This document shows, piece by piece, positions 46,419 to 57,273 of a stretch of DNA of 59,247 nt; within the stretch, counting starts at the first letter, position 1, and every line of letters begins with the position of its first letter. The notes under the pieces are model-generated. The model did no database searches and was not told the DNA's origin. It worked only from the letters and a program-made list of their open reading frames with translations. This stretch comes from Pseudoneurospora amorphoporcata. Its lineage: Eukaryota > Ascomycota > Sordariomycetes > Sordariales > Sordariaceae. The position numbers and the translations under genes are program-made. The stretch is from NCBI GenBank assembly GCA_033297205.1, contig MU859272.1, forward strand, positions 1 to 59,247. The letters run 5' to 3'.

Positions 46419-47681
46419 ATGGGCGTCCTACCAAAAGGCCTCTCCTCTGTGCTCGCCAAAGCGCCCACCGACGTCGTCATCCTCTCCTCCCTGCGCACCC
46501 CCATCACCCGCTCTTACAAGGGCCACCTCAAGGATGCCTACCCGGAAGAGCTCCTCTCCGTCGTCCTGCGCGCCACTCTCGACAAGACTCCTGAGTTGGA
46601 CCCGTCCAAGATCGACGACGTCGCGGTCGGCGTCGTCCTCTCCGAGCTTGGCGGCTCCAAAGCCGCCCGCATGGCCATGAACCACGTCGGCTTCAACACC
46701 TCGTCCACATCCCTCTACACCGTCAACCGCGCCTGCTCCTCTTCCCTGCAAGCCATCGCCTCCATCGCCGCCTCGATCCGCACCGAGGCCATCGACGTCG
46801 GCATCGGCGCCGGTATGGAGAGCATGACGCGCAACTACGGCTCGCGCGCGATTCCTACCTCGTACTGGCCCGCCCTTAAGGACTCACCCGTCAAGGACGC
46901 CAGGGATTGTGTGATGCCAATGGGCTTGACCTCTGAGAACGTGGCCTCCCGCTATGGCGTCTCCCGCGAGGACCAGGATGCGTTCGCGGTCAAGTCGCAC
47001 CAGCTTGCCGCGGCGGCTCGCGCTGAGGGGAGGTTCAAGGAGGAAATCGTCCCTGTTACGACGCAGTTTCAGGAGGTGGACAAGGCCGGTAACAAGGTTG
47101 GGGAAGCCCAGACTGTTACGGTGACGGAAGACGACGGTATCAGGCCGACGGCGTCGCTGGAGGGCATGGCGAAGCTGAAGCCTGCTTTCAAGCCGGACGG
47201 CGCCAGCACGGCGGGTAACTCGAGCCAGGTCAGCGACGGCGCGGCGGCGACGCTGTTGATGAGGAGGAGCACGGCTACGGCACTTGGCTTGGGAGACCGG
47301 ATCATTGGCAAGTTTGTGGCTGCTAACACCGTGGGGTGCAAGCCGGATGAGATGGGCATCGGCCCTGCGGTGGCTATCCCCAAGTTGCTGGGCCAGTTGG
47401 GACTGGAGAATAAGGATGTGGATAGGTGGGAGATCAATGAGGCTTTTGCCAGTCAGGCGATTTACTGCTTGAGGGAGCTGGGGCTTGAGGAGGCGTGGAA
47501 GGATGGCAAGGTTAACCCTGATGGTGGCGCCATTGCTTTGGGTCACCCCTTGGGCGCTACTGGTGCGAGAATGGTGAGCACTTTATTGCATGGTCTGGGC
47601 CGGACCGGTGGTGAGGTTGGTGTTGTCAGCATGTGCGTTGGCACTGGCATGGGCATGGCTGGTGTCTTCGTGAAGGAGTAA
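46419..47681 (+). CDS. 3-ketoacyl-CoA thiolase (peroxisomal ACAA1/Pot1 class by sequence)
   Basis: Intronless, 420 residues, the normal length. Thiolases cleave 3-ketoacyl-CoA with CoA to acetyl-CoA and a shortened acyl-CoA, the last step of beta-oxidation. The active-site motifs are clear: nucleophile Cys106 in VNRACSSSLQA, His376 in GGAIALGHPLGATGARM, and Cys406 in MCVGTGMGMAG. The block DCVMPMGLTSENVASRYGVSREDQDAFA is characteristic of the peroxisomal ACAA1/Pot1 branch rather than the biosynthetic Erg10 or mitochondrial ACAA2 types. No obvious PTS2 is seen in the N-terminus (MGVLPKGLSSVLAKAP), and the C-terminus (VFVKE) is not PTS1, so location is open. Codons strongly favour C/G at third positions, suggesting high expression. 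The ATG has ATCACAATGG context. Confidence 0.93.
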   Translation: MGVLPKGLSSVLAKAPTDVVILSSLRTPITRSYKGHLKDAYPEELLSVVLRATLDKTPELDPSKIDDVAVGVVLSELGGSKAARMAMNHVGFNTSSTSLYTVNRACSSSLQAIASIAASIRTEAIDVGIGAGMESMTRNYGSRAIPTSYWPALKDSPVKDARDCVMPMGLTSENVASRYGVSREDQDAFAVKSHQLAAAARAEGRFKEEIVPVTTQFQEVDKAGNKVGEAQTVTVTEDDGIRPTASLEGMAKLKPAFKPDGASTAGNSSQVSDGAAATLLMRRSTATALGLGDRIIGKFVAANTVGCKPDEMGIGPAVAIPKLLGQLGLENKDVDRWEINEAFASQAIYCLRELGLEEAWKDGKVNPDGGAIALGHPLGATGARMVSTLLHGLGRTGGEVGVVSMCVGTGMGMAGVFVKE

Positions 47682-48269
47682 GCATGGGATTGTGCAGATG
47701 CTTTTTGTATATATATTGGGACGCGATATCATGGATGATAATGATGGATACGAAAGGAAAACTATTTCGGAATCTGAGCCCTATCAACAGAGGTAGTCAT
47801 GTATTTTGTAGATCGATTGCCCTATGTAATGTCCTCAAGAAACAGGTAGATTAAAAGTGCGAACCCCTTCCTCAACGTTACCACTCACGTCATGCAATCT
47901 CGTATATCTAGTTGCATCTCGCAGACACCTATGTGTTTGATCTCCAGGGCCGAAAAGTCAAAGGCAGGCAGCATCATGTCCCGGGTATCATCTCCTCCCC
48001 TTCCGTCAAAGTTCCCACGACATGCTCCCAAAATATTTCCCAAATAAACTCCGATGCCCCGTTGCAAAGATGATTCATATCCAACCCCTCCCCCGGTTCT
48101 TGCCTTTGGGCTCCGGTCGCTGAAGCATGACTACAGCCGCAGCCTGGTAATGAATCGAATGCATCCAATCAACCACATCCCAACTGAACCCGAAAACCGA
48201 AACGGAGTCTCCAACCCCAGCACGCCCAGAAAGTCATTGCCCTCTCCTTTGTGTATGGAAGTTCCTTTC
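47682..48269. other. Intergenic, convergent 3' region
   Basis: 3' flank of the thiolase gene and of the minus-strand acidic frame. No coding signal was recognised. Confidence 0.5.
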
Positions 48270-48593
48270 TCAGTCCGAGTCGTCATCTTCTTCCTTGAAA
48301 TCTTCCTCCTTGACCTTTATTTTATCCTCCTCTGCGTGAGAATTCAGAACCGTATCGATCAACTGGTCCTCGTAGTCATCATCCATCCCATCATTGACCT
48401 CACCCAGAGCTCCCAAGCTAAAACTTGTCGGAATCTCGCTTTGCTTCAACCAACTTGCCCTCGTCCCCGGCTTCTGTTCCAGATCCTCGGCGTCGCTCAT
48501 GGGAACGTCATCCGTACACCCATCCCACGCGGAGAACCACTCGTAGAGCATGGCCTTGATACTTTCCTGTAGCACAATCTTCTGCTTCCTCAA
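48270..48593 (-). other. Acidic reading frame overlapping the GTPase stop (frame-shifted tail or separate exon)
   Basis: An open frame of 107 codons on the minus strand, beginning on TTG at 48593 and overlapping the GTPase stop (TGA, 48592-48590) in the -1 frame. It reads like real protein: a helical part (KIVLQESIKAMLYEWFSAWD), then an acidic low-complexity tail ending KEEDFKEEDDDSD. It has no ATG near its beginning. It may be the true C-terminus of the GTPase, reached by an intron I could not place (no in-phase GT donor of normal form nearby), by a frameshift in this allele, or by a sequence error. Confidence 0.45.
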
Positions 48594-51474
48594 TTCTCGG
48601 AGCCGCCAATATCGCTTTCCTCATCCTCCAAGCCTTCCATACTGTCACAATCACCCTGCTTCTTCTCATATTCGACGATGTTGTCCATGATGAGATTGAC
48701 CTGATGCCTCAGCTTTTCCACGCCCCTCAAAAAAATCAATTCCAGTTGCTTGGGAATTTTGTCGATCTCATCTGTAACTGCCTTCTTCATTTTGGCCACT
48801 GCATCCTTATACGTTTTGTCTGCCTTGGTTTCTACAAACTTAACCAGGACCTGGTGTCGATTCTTCATGCTGCCCTTCCCCTTCAGCTTTGAGGCTGCCG
48901 CCCTTTTGAACGTCGTTTTCCACTTGTCCTTCAGATCCGCCGCTAGCTCATTGTGCAGACCGCTCGAGTTCACGGCCACATCATCGAGGGCTTTCCCGAT
49001 AGAGTCTTTGATTTCTTCCTTGATTGATTTCAGAGTGGAAATTTTGGTGGTAAGATACTCTCTCTGGCGCGGAAAGCTTTTCTTGAGGATGCCAATGATT
49101 GCATCGACACGGTGATCCCATCGGGCATCGATCTCGGCGCGAGCGGGAGCCTCAAGACCGGGCAGTCGTTTGTGTAAATAGGAGACCCACTGCGACACGA
49201 TTTGGTTCCTGAAGGTGTTGGCAAGACCGTCCATCCAGTCGTAGATGATGCGTTGACCCTTGGCCCGGCTGAAGAAGCAACCGCCGCCGGCTTTGATGAT
49301 AGCGAGGAAGGTGGCGTAGGCAAGTTTGGCGTGAGGATTGGCGCCTTGGGGATCTTTGTAGATCCAGTTGTTGACCTGGTCAATGCATTTCTCGACGCAG
49401 GTGGCCAAGGCCTTGTTGGTGTTCTTAAGAGGGTTGCAGTCGGCAACGTCCTTGGAAAGAACGGCTCCAAATGTCCTGAGTTTCTGGACGTGTGAAAGAA
49501 GGAGTAGAAGGTTAGTTCGGTTATGTAACACACGGTGACTCTAAAGCTCAGCAAGTAACTTACCTTCTCCAGAATCATATACTCCGGGTTGAGGTATTTC
49601 TCCTGTAACTCCTCCGGCGTCATGTGCAGCTTGATCTTCTCGCACTCTTGGTCGGACCATGTCTGCAGGTTATTATACAGGCCAACGAGTCTGTGGAGGA
49701 GCGTCTTCATATGGCGTTCCCTCGGTGGGATCGTGGCCTCGTATAACCAACTCTTGAGAGCTGGAATGCCTGTATAGGCCTCGTCTGGAAATCCCTCCAT
49801 GGGCTCTTCTTGCAGGGCGTCAGGGGCATTTTCAATTCTTCTCCGAAGCGGCCAATATGCCCTGACGCTTATGGGGAAGATCTTGGGCGGACAATAAGGG
49901 GCATCTGCGCCAGGACAATTCTTCATGAAGACTGCATGCTTCCCCCTTAGGTAGCGGTTAATATCCCTTTCTAGAAGGGCGCTGCGAAATTGGACCGCCG
50001 TGAAGATCTGGCTCCAGTGAAACTCCTTCTTCTGCCGTTGAAGGTCATTTCGGGCCTTTAGATGCTTTCGCTTCTTCTCCCTCTTGTCTCTCAACTCATT
50101 GAGTAAGATTCTTTTCTTCTCTTTGCTGATTTTGTTGTTCTTGGTCAAGGAGCCTAACGGTTTCTGCAACTCCGTCTTAAGTTTTCTTACGGCGGCGGTT
50201 TCTTCCAAGATTTTCTTGTGCAAGTCGCCCATCATTTTGATGTCATCCTGCCTACGCTGGTTTCGGGCTGTCGTCTCCCAGTCAATGCCATCGTCGGCCT
50301 TGGACAACACGATACAATAGCCGCGATCGCCAAGTTTTCCGTTCATCCGCATGGTTATCTCTTGGTTTTCCGTCATAAGATCGACGGCTGTTTTCTCGCC
50401 GGCCGCTCGAACGGAGGGTGTGACAACGATGGTCACGGTAAGCTTGTCGTAGAACTTCTTTGCCACGGCCGCTCGACTCTCGACAATCTCTCCGAGACCC
50501 GGCAGGTCAACAAGTACGATCCCGCCCCGAAGAATGTCTGTTTTGACGTAAACTTTGACGTGATCAATCAACGGCCAGACGGCCATATCTCTGGTCTCGC
50601 GGCCAGCCCTTCCTGAGATGCTTGTAGTGGTGGCGTCTAAGTATGGCTTGATGGCCGGCGCAAAAGTTGCAAGGTCGGGTGAGTTGATCTTTTTCGTTGT
50701 ACTTGGGAGCTTCACTGCCGGATCACTTTTTGTCAGCAGATCCTGCGTCGACATGCCCTCCAACTCAGTCAAGGTGTAACCCCAGACAGGTCCGATCTTC
50801 TCGGCAGTTGCATTGATTCTCTCAATAACCTCACCGAGGTCACCGTTGTCGAGACCTTCTTTGTCGTCGTCATCATCTTCAAACTCTCCTCTTCCGTTCA
50901 GCAGTTGGTCCCGCAGCTTGATGTCTTCGAAGAACTTGTTCAGCTCATGTTTAACCTCCATGTGTTTTCGGAACGATATTTCTGCACGAAAGGCCTTTTT
51001 AGGATCATCGCAATAGTTATAAGCGACCTGGCAAATTGCAGCTGTGGCAACAAGTGCGTCATTGGGGGGCAGCAAGTCCTTGAAGCCGAGAAGGGCATTG
51101 AGTAGAGATGTCTTTCCCGCTCCGGTCTTTCCCTGTACGCCGACAAGGATCTCAAATTGCCTGCGCTCCTCCTGGATCTCATCTTCGTCTGGTCAGCGAT
51201 GCCCGTATAGTTCGGTTATCTGTGGCCAGAGGTATTCACCTGCTTCTTTGATCCACTGATTAAGTTTCTCCCTCTCGAGTGCCTCTGCGTCAGCACGATC
51301 GTCCCTATCGTCATCATTCTCTTGAACTGCGTGCTTGATAAGCTCAGCGAGCTTAGAAGAGTACTTTAGTCCGGCACCGAAGCAGTCCTCAAGCATGGGC
51401 ATGCGGACTTGTGGCGAGAGGACATCCAGTGCGTCGATCTTGCCGTTCGGATCCGTTGTATCCCATGATTGCAT
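48590..51474 (-). CDS. Dynamin-superfamily GTPase, SLIP-GC (NUGGC)-like
   Basis: Three minus-strand exons, 51474-51240, 51182-49564 and 49483-48590 (introns 57 and 80 nt), give 915 residues. The GTPase motifs are G1 GKTGAGKTS (96-104), followed by LLNALLG; G3 DLPGLGE (304-310); and G4 SKADD (372-376). A charged coiled-coil segment at about 395-470 (KEKKRILLNELRDKREKKRK) follows, then long helical regions, as in dynamin-like stalks. Relatives in vertebrates (SLIP-GC) are nuclear GTPases; fungal copies are mostly uncharacterised. Exon 1 lies before the P-loop and is acidic (NDDDRDDRADAEALERE). The first intron has two possible acceptors 6 nt apart (51183 or 51189). The C-terminus is doubtful because an acidic frame continues in another register beyond the stop. 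Promoter lies within 51475-53095. Confidence 0.82.
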
Positions 51475-53095
51475 TTTGGCTGAATTGTCGGTGTTGAACG
51501 CTCGGCGCTGATTGAGGGGTGAGGGATACCTGAATATGATTCAGAAAATGGCGGAGCAGAAACAAAGCTCTCCCCCCTGAATCACTACCCGGCAGGAGTC
51601 GATTGCGTATGGGATAAGTGAGGGGATGTGCTCTAGTAAAAAGCTATGCCGTCGAATAGGCAGAAGAGGATGTCGAGGGAAAGGATAAGGAGCGGAAGTC
51701 AATAGCACGCGGGAGACGGAAGGAAGCAGGATAAGGTGACTTTGGGCAGACGAGAGTGCAGGTGAGGATGGAGTAGGAAGAAAGAAGAGGGAGGAGTGGG
51801 AAGAAGAGAGGTTAAGATATAGCTCACGAGAATGGAGGGGAGAAACTCGATCGATACAAGCAGTTCGTAGATGAGATGACCGACCAGGGTGCTCAAGTTT
51901 GTGAGGCCAGGCGGAAGAAGAACTTGGGACGATATGGGGTAATTTGACTGTTTGATCCGTCTCAAGTAGCTTGCGGATACTCTATGAAGTCCGACCGGTC
52001 GACTGTGTCTTGGAAGCAGATATTCTGACATCTTTGGAAAGCTCATCGGAACGGCATGCTTTTCAGGACGCAACCCATATTCTGCCACAGCTATTCTGTC
52101 GTAGTGATGACTGGCGGGCTGGAGCCGCGCTCTAGCGATCGCGAAGTCCAGGTCGTCGTGGGTGAGCATCGTGAGAAGGGAGCCGCTTTAGGCCAGAGAG
52201 GAGTGGCAGACTCGCAGGAAGATTGGAGACCGGATGAAAGGTCGAGCGTCTGCGTCTTTCGACGTCCGTAAATCTAGCATGGCATCCGTCGTCAGCGACA
52301 ATCAAGATCTCAGATGAAACACCTCTGTCTTACAAAGTGTCGATCGGCATCGCACCGTCGACGACGTGCTCACGGTGGTATGGCGTTGAGAGATGGATGA
52401 CACCACAATTCTTCTAGAAGATGACTGCTCGTGGGGGAGTCATTTTGGTGGGAATGTGATAATCGGTTGATCGAGGAAAGAGACTTTGACGAGTGCCGCG
52501 AGCATCCCCAAATTCCGCCATGTCGCCGCGCTCTGCCGCTCCAAGCCATCCGTCCATCGCACTTTCCCAAACAACGCTTCTCTTCACATGGACCACGTGA
52601 ACCGCACATGAACACTAACAGAGTTTCACGGTAAGGTAGACATCAGGTTGTTATGATTCCGATATACGTTGGATAAAATACAAATATTCCACTAACGCAT
52701 CGAATCACAGTGCTACCCAAAAACTCCAAATGTCGCGACTTGTTGAGAATGAACAAATGGGGTGAAACCAATCGCACACCTCCAACCGCCGCCTGGTATC
52801 TCCCAATCCAATCCAATGCAAGTGTGTGTGAAAAATGCGTAGCCAGAGAACATGATCAAAACACAGTCGCAAAGCCTCCCGTAAGTTGTTGTTGAAGTGA
52901 AGTTCCGCCGGGTATCAAAATCAAGTGTGTGCCGTAACAATAGTCGTACAATCCCCGTTGCTCGGGGACGAAATGGGTGTCGTTATGCCATGGTGGCTAG
53001 TCGAGGATCGCAAGTAGGAACATATGCGTGTTCATTCCGATGCGCATGTCCCTTCAGTTGAATCGGCTCGGTGTGCTCGAAAGGAGTGTGTCAAT
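51475..53095. other. Intergenic, no gene supported
   Basis: 5' region of the GTPase gene on the left and 3' flank of the small Cys-rich gene on the right. A 156-codon minus-strand frame (52169-51699) is open but hydrophobic/Ser-rich, with no family resemblance, and sits where a leader would be. Confidence 0.5.
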
Positions 53096-53224
53096 TTAGA
53101 CGCAAGAGGAGCACTGGTGGTGGGCGCAGTGGCAGCAGGAGTTGCTGATGACGAGCATGGTCTTGCACTGGCAGCAGCGAGGGGCCATGGAGGGAACGGG
53201 GACGACGGGGGTCTTGGCTTCCAT
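53096..53224 (-). CDS. 42-residue Cys-rich, probable zinc-binding protein
   Basis: Minus-strand ATG at 53224 to TAA at 53098-53096. Residues 1-15 are Pro/Val-rich. Residues 16-42 carry eight cysteines and three histidines arranged as CCQC-x9-CCHC-x3-QCSSC, a pattern like small fungal zinc-ribbon or RING-like peptides. A probable 63-nt intron in the 5' leader (53289-53227, GTAAGT...CTTAC...TAG) ends two bases before the ATG; splicing would create an excellent start context, CCCAAAATGG. A TATA-like box is at 53471-53480. An in-frame ATG at 53239 lies inside that intron and would add five residues if it is retained. Function unknown; protein binding through a zinc knuckle is inference. Confidence 0.75.
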   Translation of the reverse strand: MEAKTPVVPVPSMAPRCCQCKTMLVISNSCCHCAHHQCSSCV

Positions 53225-53226
53225 TT

Positions 53227-53289
53227 CTACAGAGAGCATGGTGTAAGCTGTTGTTCCTTACTGGAAATGTACTACTGGGTTTGACTTAC
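53227..53289 (-). other. Probable 5'-leader intron of the Cys-rich gene
   Basis: Donor GTAAGT at 53289, branch-like GCTTAC about 20 nt before the acceptor TAG at 53229-53227. Length 63 nt is typical for this organism. Confidence 0.65.
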
Positions 53290-53470
53290 TGGGTGAGTGT
53301 GAAGGAAGATGGAGATATGTGTTGTCGTGAACTTTTTGTGTGGTTGTGGTGTGGTAGTACCAGGCAGGTAGAATAGATTGTAGACTTGATCTTTTGTTTG
53401 ATGGAGAGCAGGGAGTGCTTGAGAGAACAAAGGCGTCAAGACCAAGACACAATGGAGGTGGTGGGAGAGG

Positions 53471-53480
53471 GGATATATAG
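53471..53480 (-). promoter_or_regulatory. TATA-like box of the Cys-rich gene
   Basis: CTATATATCC on the minus strand, about 250 bp upstream of the ATG (about 190 bp in the spliced leader), followed by a short G/C- and A-rich leader. Confidence 0.55.
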
Positions 53481-55367
53481 ACGTGGAAGGCTGAGCTCTT
53501 GTCCGATATCAGTGGCAAACGTTGACTGAAAGTAAACTGTAAAAAAAAAAGAGAATGACAAATCAAAGAAGAGGATGGGATTCCCTATCAGTTTCTCGAC
53601 ACGCCGTATCTCGGAGCTTCATGTCCTTACGTAGCCACGGTAACTTGTCATGTCAATCAGCAGAAAGCTTGTTGGTGATCCCCCAGTCCCCTCCCCCATC
53701 TTCCCCGCTGCACATCATTTTGGCCCTGATTCGGGGAACAGACCTTGACTACGGGAGAAACAGGAAACACGTCTGCATGCTTGGCCGCAGATTGGACTTA
53801 CACTACCGCTGGTGTGGACACGGCTTGCTGCTGCGAGCTGGGCAGATGGTGGGATGTGATGCGAAACCGGGGAAATCCTCCCATTGTTTGGGAAACTTGG
53901 GGGGGCCATGTCGAGAAGCCAAGCAAAACCCAAAGTTGCAAAAGCAAAAGCAGCCAGTGAGGTGTGGTGGTTTGACGATGCCTCGTTTGCAAGTGGGCCA
54001 CAAGCGTGCTGCATCGCTGCCCTTGTTGCGTTAGTGTTTGGGGGTGATCGGCGCCTTCCCCCCAGTTCTTCAAGCCGGACGGGGGTGTTTCGACGCTCGG
54101 GACGGCCGGGGAAGCTGGGGAAAACTGGAAGGATCAGAAAGAGATGGAGGAAAGGTCCAATGGCATCCAATGAGAGCGTGAGATGAGCTATGGGAATGTG
54201 ATAAACGCTTATTCCAGAGAGAGGCGTGGGGGGAAAGGGTGTGAGGGTGTGAAGGAGTCTGAAAAGGGCACAGATGTCCGGCATCCTCCGTGGTGCTCTG
54301 TCCAGTCAGCAACACCATGCCTGGTGGGCCTCGAGACATTCCAGTGCCAGATTCAGGGTATTCATCGCGAGGCGCCGGTGGCTGAACAACGGTACGACGG
54401 GTACGTATTTTGCAGACCACAACGTCTCAAGGAGCATGGAACCGGGGTTGTCCATCAGTCGATTCACGGACGCTTCTTTGACCTCAACTGCCCACCCATC
54501 CGCTCTATCAACCCACCATCCCATCCGTGGGCTGATGGCCGGAAGGTGGTGGTTGTTGGTGGTAATGATGGAGTAGGACAGACATGCGCAACAAACAGAA
54601 GATGGCTGCCGTCGTCATCGCGCATTAAAGTGGATTCCACGGGAACAAAGAGGCTAACTTGTATAAGACGGGGCCACGACTCCGAGGATTGACATTCGGA
54701 GAGTCAACAATCGGCGTTTGCGTATCATGTCTTGGAGCAAAACGTAGCACATGCCCCAACTACCGCACAGATCCGCGGTATGTTGTGGTCATTGTATTAA
54801 CCATGTCGATCAGGATTGTCCCGTGTAGTGCCGATGCTGTACAAGTGTACTCTATAAACCAAAGCCTGTTGTCTGTCACGCCTTGTACGAAAAGTCGTCG
54901 GGGTTCGTGGAATCCACTGAATTAGGGCAGTGGTGGTTTGCCAAGATGTCATCGTTTTGGCCGACCTGGTCAAAGCGCCAATGAACTCGGCCAAGCCAAC
55001 CTTGACTTTGAGGCTTAGCCTAGACGCCAAAGGCAAAAACTCATATGCCCAGATGGGCGAATGAATAGTGTATAGACTCGGTCATATGTAGTCTAGACAA
55101 AATTGAAGGGGGGTGTGCTTTGGAAGCTAATCTTGTAGGGCGCATTTTCGTCGGGTTGGTGAGCGAGGAACAAAGTGAATTCAACACTGGAAGAAAACAG
55201 GGCCACTTGGCAGGGAAATCAAAAGTGAAGAAGCTCTGCGGTTGCCCCACATGATGCACGACCCTTCTTTCCATCCACATACAATTTCTTAGGAGGTGTC
55301 CGACGCACCAGTAAATGCCTCCAATAAGTGTTACTGGCCGTATTTCCCAAATTGTATACAAAACGAC

Positions 55368-56380
55368 TAATAACAGATTTATCAGTAAATTGTTGTAAAA
55401 TCTATTCTAATAAATTCTATACTCTACAACCCTTAACTAACTGATCAAACTCATATAATTGATTATAAATATTAAAATCTATTTCTAAACTATTAAAAGT
55501 CTAGAAATACTACGAAATCTAACTTTTTTCATCATATAATAACCTTTAGCGCAACCGCATCTCAACCTCTATCCACTATTATACCCTCCACAACTCTTAA
55601 ATCTCATCGCTGTTAACTATAATACTATAATAAAACTCTAATTATCCTTCTAATTATTCTACTAAGTATTTTAATATTATAGCAACCCCCTAAACAAATT
55701 AATATATATAGCTAAAAAGGTTTATATATTATAAAAGAGTTATTTAATAACTATATTAGGCATTTCAAACACTTAATCTGTATAAGTCTCCGGATCTTCT
55801 ATATGCTAATCGAATAATTATACTATTATATTAGATTATCGTCAGCTAAATATTTATCTGCCTATAAAAAGGTATTAATCATCCTTTTGGTAACTAATCA
55901 AGGCCTCACTTTCTAAATACCAAGCTATTTACTTAATTACAATCCTAATTTTATTAGAAGGTTAATTAATAAAAGTATTAAATAATAGTAAATATATATA
56001 CTTACTAAGTAATAGAACCTTTTATAAAGTATTTGATAATTATATTATACTTAGGAACTAGAAGATTAGACTACTACCTCCCTAAACTTCTAATATTATA
56101 AAGAGTGACCCGAAAGCCTTTCTTTACTTTCGTAAAGTATTAAGAGTACTTAATAAATTAGACTTTGAAGTACGACCAAATACTAATAGCGTAAAACTAT
56201 AACGTAACTATAAAAATAATTATTTAATTAATATATTTATCGTAATTAATTTTAACAATTATATCATATACTACTTATTGAGCTAAGAAGGGTTAGCTAA
56301 CAATTAGCAGGTATCAAATAATATTTTTATATAATATAATACCTATAAATTTAATATACTTCAAAGGTAGTATTACTTTA
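55368..56380. repeat. AT-rich, RIP-like degenerate repeat block
   Basis: TpA-dense, stop-rich DNA ending at the inverted copy of the shared terminal repeat (56381). Equivalent in composition and placement to 239-1312; its original element is not recognisable. Confidence 0.75.
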
Positions 56381-56472
56381 GAGAAGCGCTACTCGCACGT
56401 TGGCAAAACTCTACTCGCACGTGGATCTATATTTTTTCCTATATATAACCTGAACCTTAGCGACCTGCCATG
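56381..56472 (-). repeat. Terminal repeat, copy B (inverted)
   Basis: Reverse complement of the conserved terminal sequence: GAGAAGCGCTACTCGCACGT and so on, through a T-run, to the CCATGG region. It shares the duplicated ACGTGCGAGTAG core with copies A and C, with transition differences in the A-run side. The AT-rich block lies on its left, so copies B and C face away from each other across 56473-57132. Confidence 0.8.
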
Positions 56473-57132
56473 GTCCCGCACCAGTCTGGGTCGTACCATG
56501 CCTGCCAAGCTCCCAGATTTCAGCCCAATACACGTTTAGACCTCTACAGTCGTACTATATTAGCCACCCTAGTTTAGGCGCCTAGACTAGCCCAGACTAG
56601 GCAGTCTAACTCTTGTGATTTTTTAGTACCAGTACTAGTGCCTTGTTGTACTACTTCCTTTACCAAACCACTATTGCATATATCACTACATTGTAATCCT
56701 TCAATTCACTATGTCGCGCATCATCAGATATCATCAAGTAAACAAAGCGCCAGCATCTGTCGACGATACGGAATGATCTAACATTTTTCTATGCGTTTCC
56801 CCAGCTAATCGCGATGTAGATGACCAATGTAGTGACCCAGCTGACGGGCGCATGCGACCGTGGCGCTCACATCTCCTATAGTCTCATTGACTCCTCTCTT
56901 TTCAACCCCGTATAGATTAATGTAGAGTGCAGTGTAGTATAGTAAGCTCAATCGAGCTCAATCGGGCGACCTCAATTGAATGCGACATGCAAAAGTGCGA
57001 CTGTACTGCTAAGTACCCTGTAAGACTGCTATATAAATGCCCTATAAGAACTGGGTCTGGGTGCAAATCTGGAGGTGCGTGCGCTGCAGTCTAGAATCTA
57101 GGCTTAGCATAGCATAGCAACCTTGAAAGATA
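56473..57132. other. Ordinary-composition spacer between two outward-facing repeat ends
   Basis: About 660 bp of balanced composition with no gene. Small repeats such as CTCAATCGAGCTCAATCGGG (about 56946-56965) are present. It could be remnant unique DNA between two elements. Confidence 0.5.
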
Positions 57133-57273
57133 GAAATGCTTAAATGTGCTTGGCGAAATTTATGAAAGAATACATCTGCCATAGCAGACTTCGAGCGGGT
57201 TTGGGTTATGTATGGGAAAAAAAGTAGATCTACGTGCGAGTAGAGTTTTGCCAACGTGCGAGTAGCGCTTCTC
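57133..57273 (+). repeat. Terminal repeat, copy C (direct)
   Basis: Direct copy of 97-238 with scattered C/T and G/A differences, including the duplicated ACGTGCGAGTAG core and the terminal CGCTTCTC. AT-rich DNA follows on its right. Confidence 0.85.

Larger units (their letters stand above)
53225..55367. other. Intergenic up to the AT-rich block
   Basis: Apart from the leader intron and TATA-like box of the Cys-rich gene, nothing is supported. Frames of 100-190 codons at 53555-54692 on both strands overlap each other and show no bias. The base composition changes abruptly at about 55368. Confidence 0.5.

Noticed and set aside
25812..47681. A peroxisome/lipid gene cluster (peroxin, LEC1-like, thiolase)
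   Set aside because: The genes are 7-9 kb or more apart with unrelated genes between them and independent orientations; co-occurrence alone is not evidence of a cluster.
49030..49563. Continuation of the GTPase exon 2 frame beyond 49564
   Set aside because: It reads through a clear GTAAGT...CCAG intron into the wrong frame; the spliced frame continues with sensible protein from 49483.
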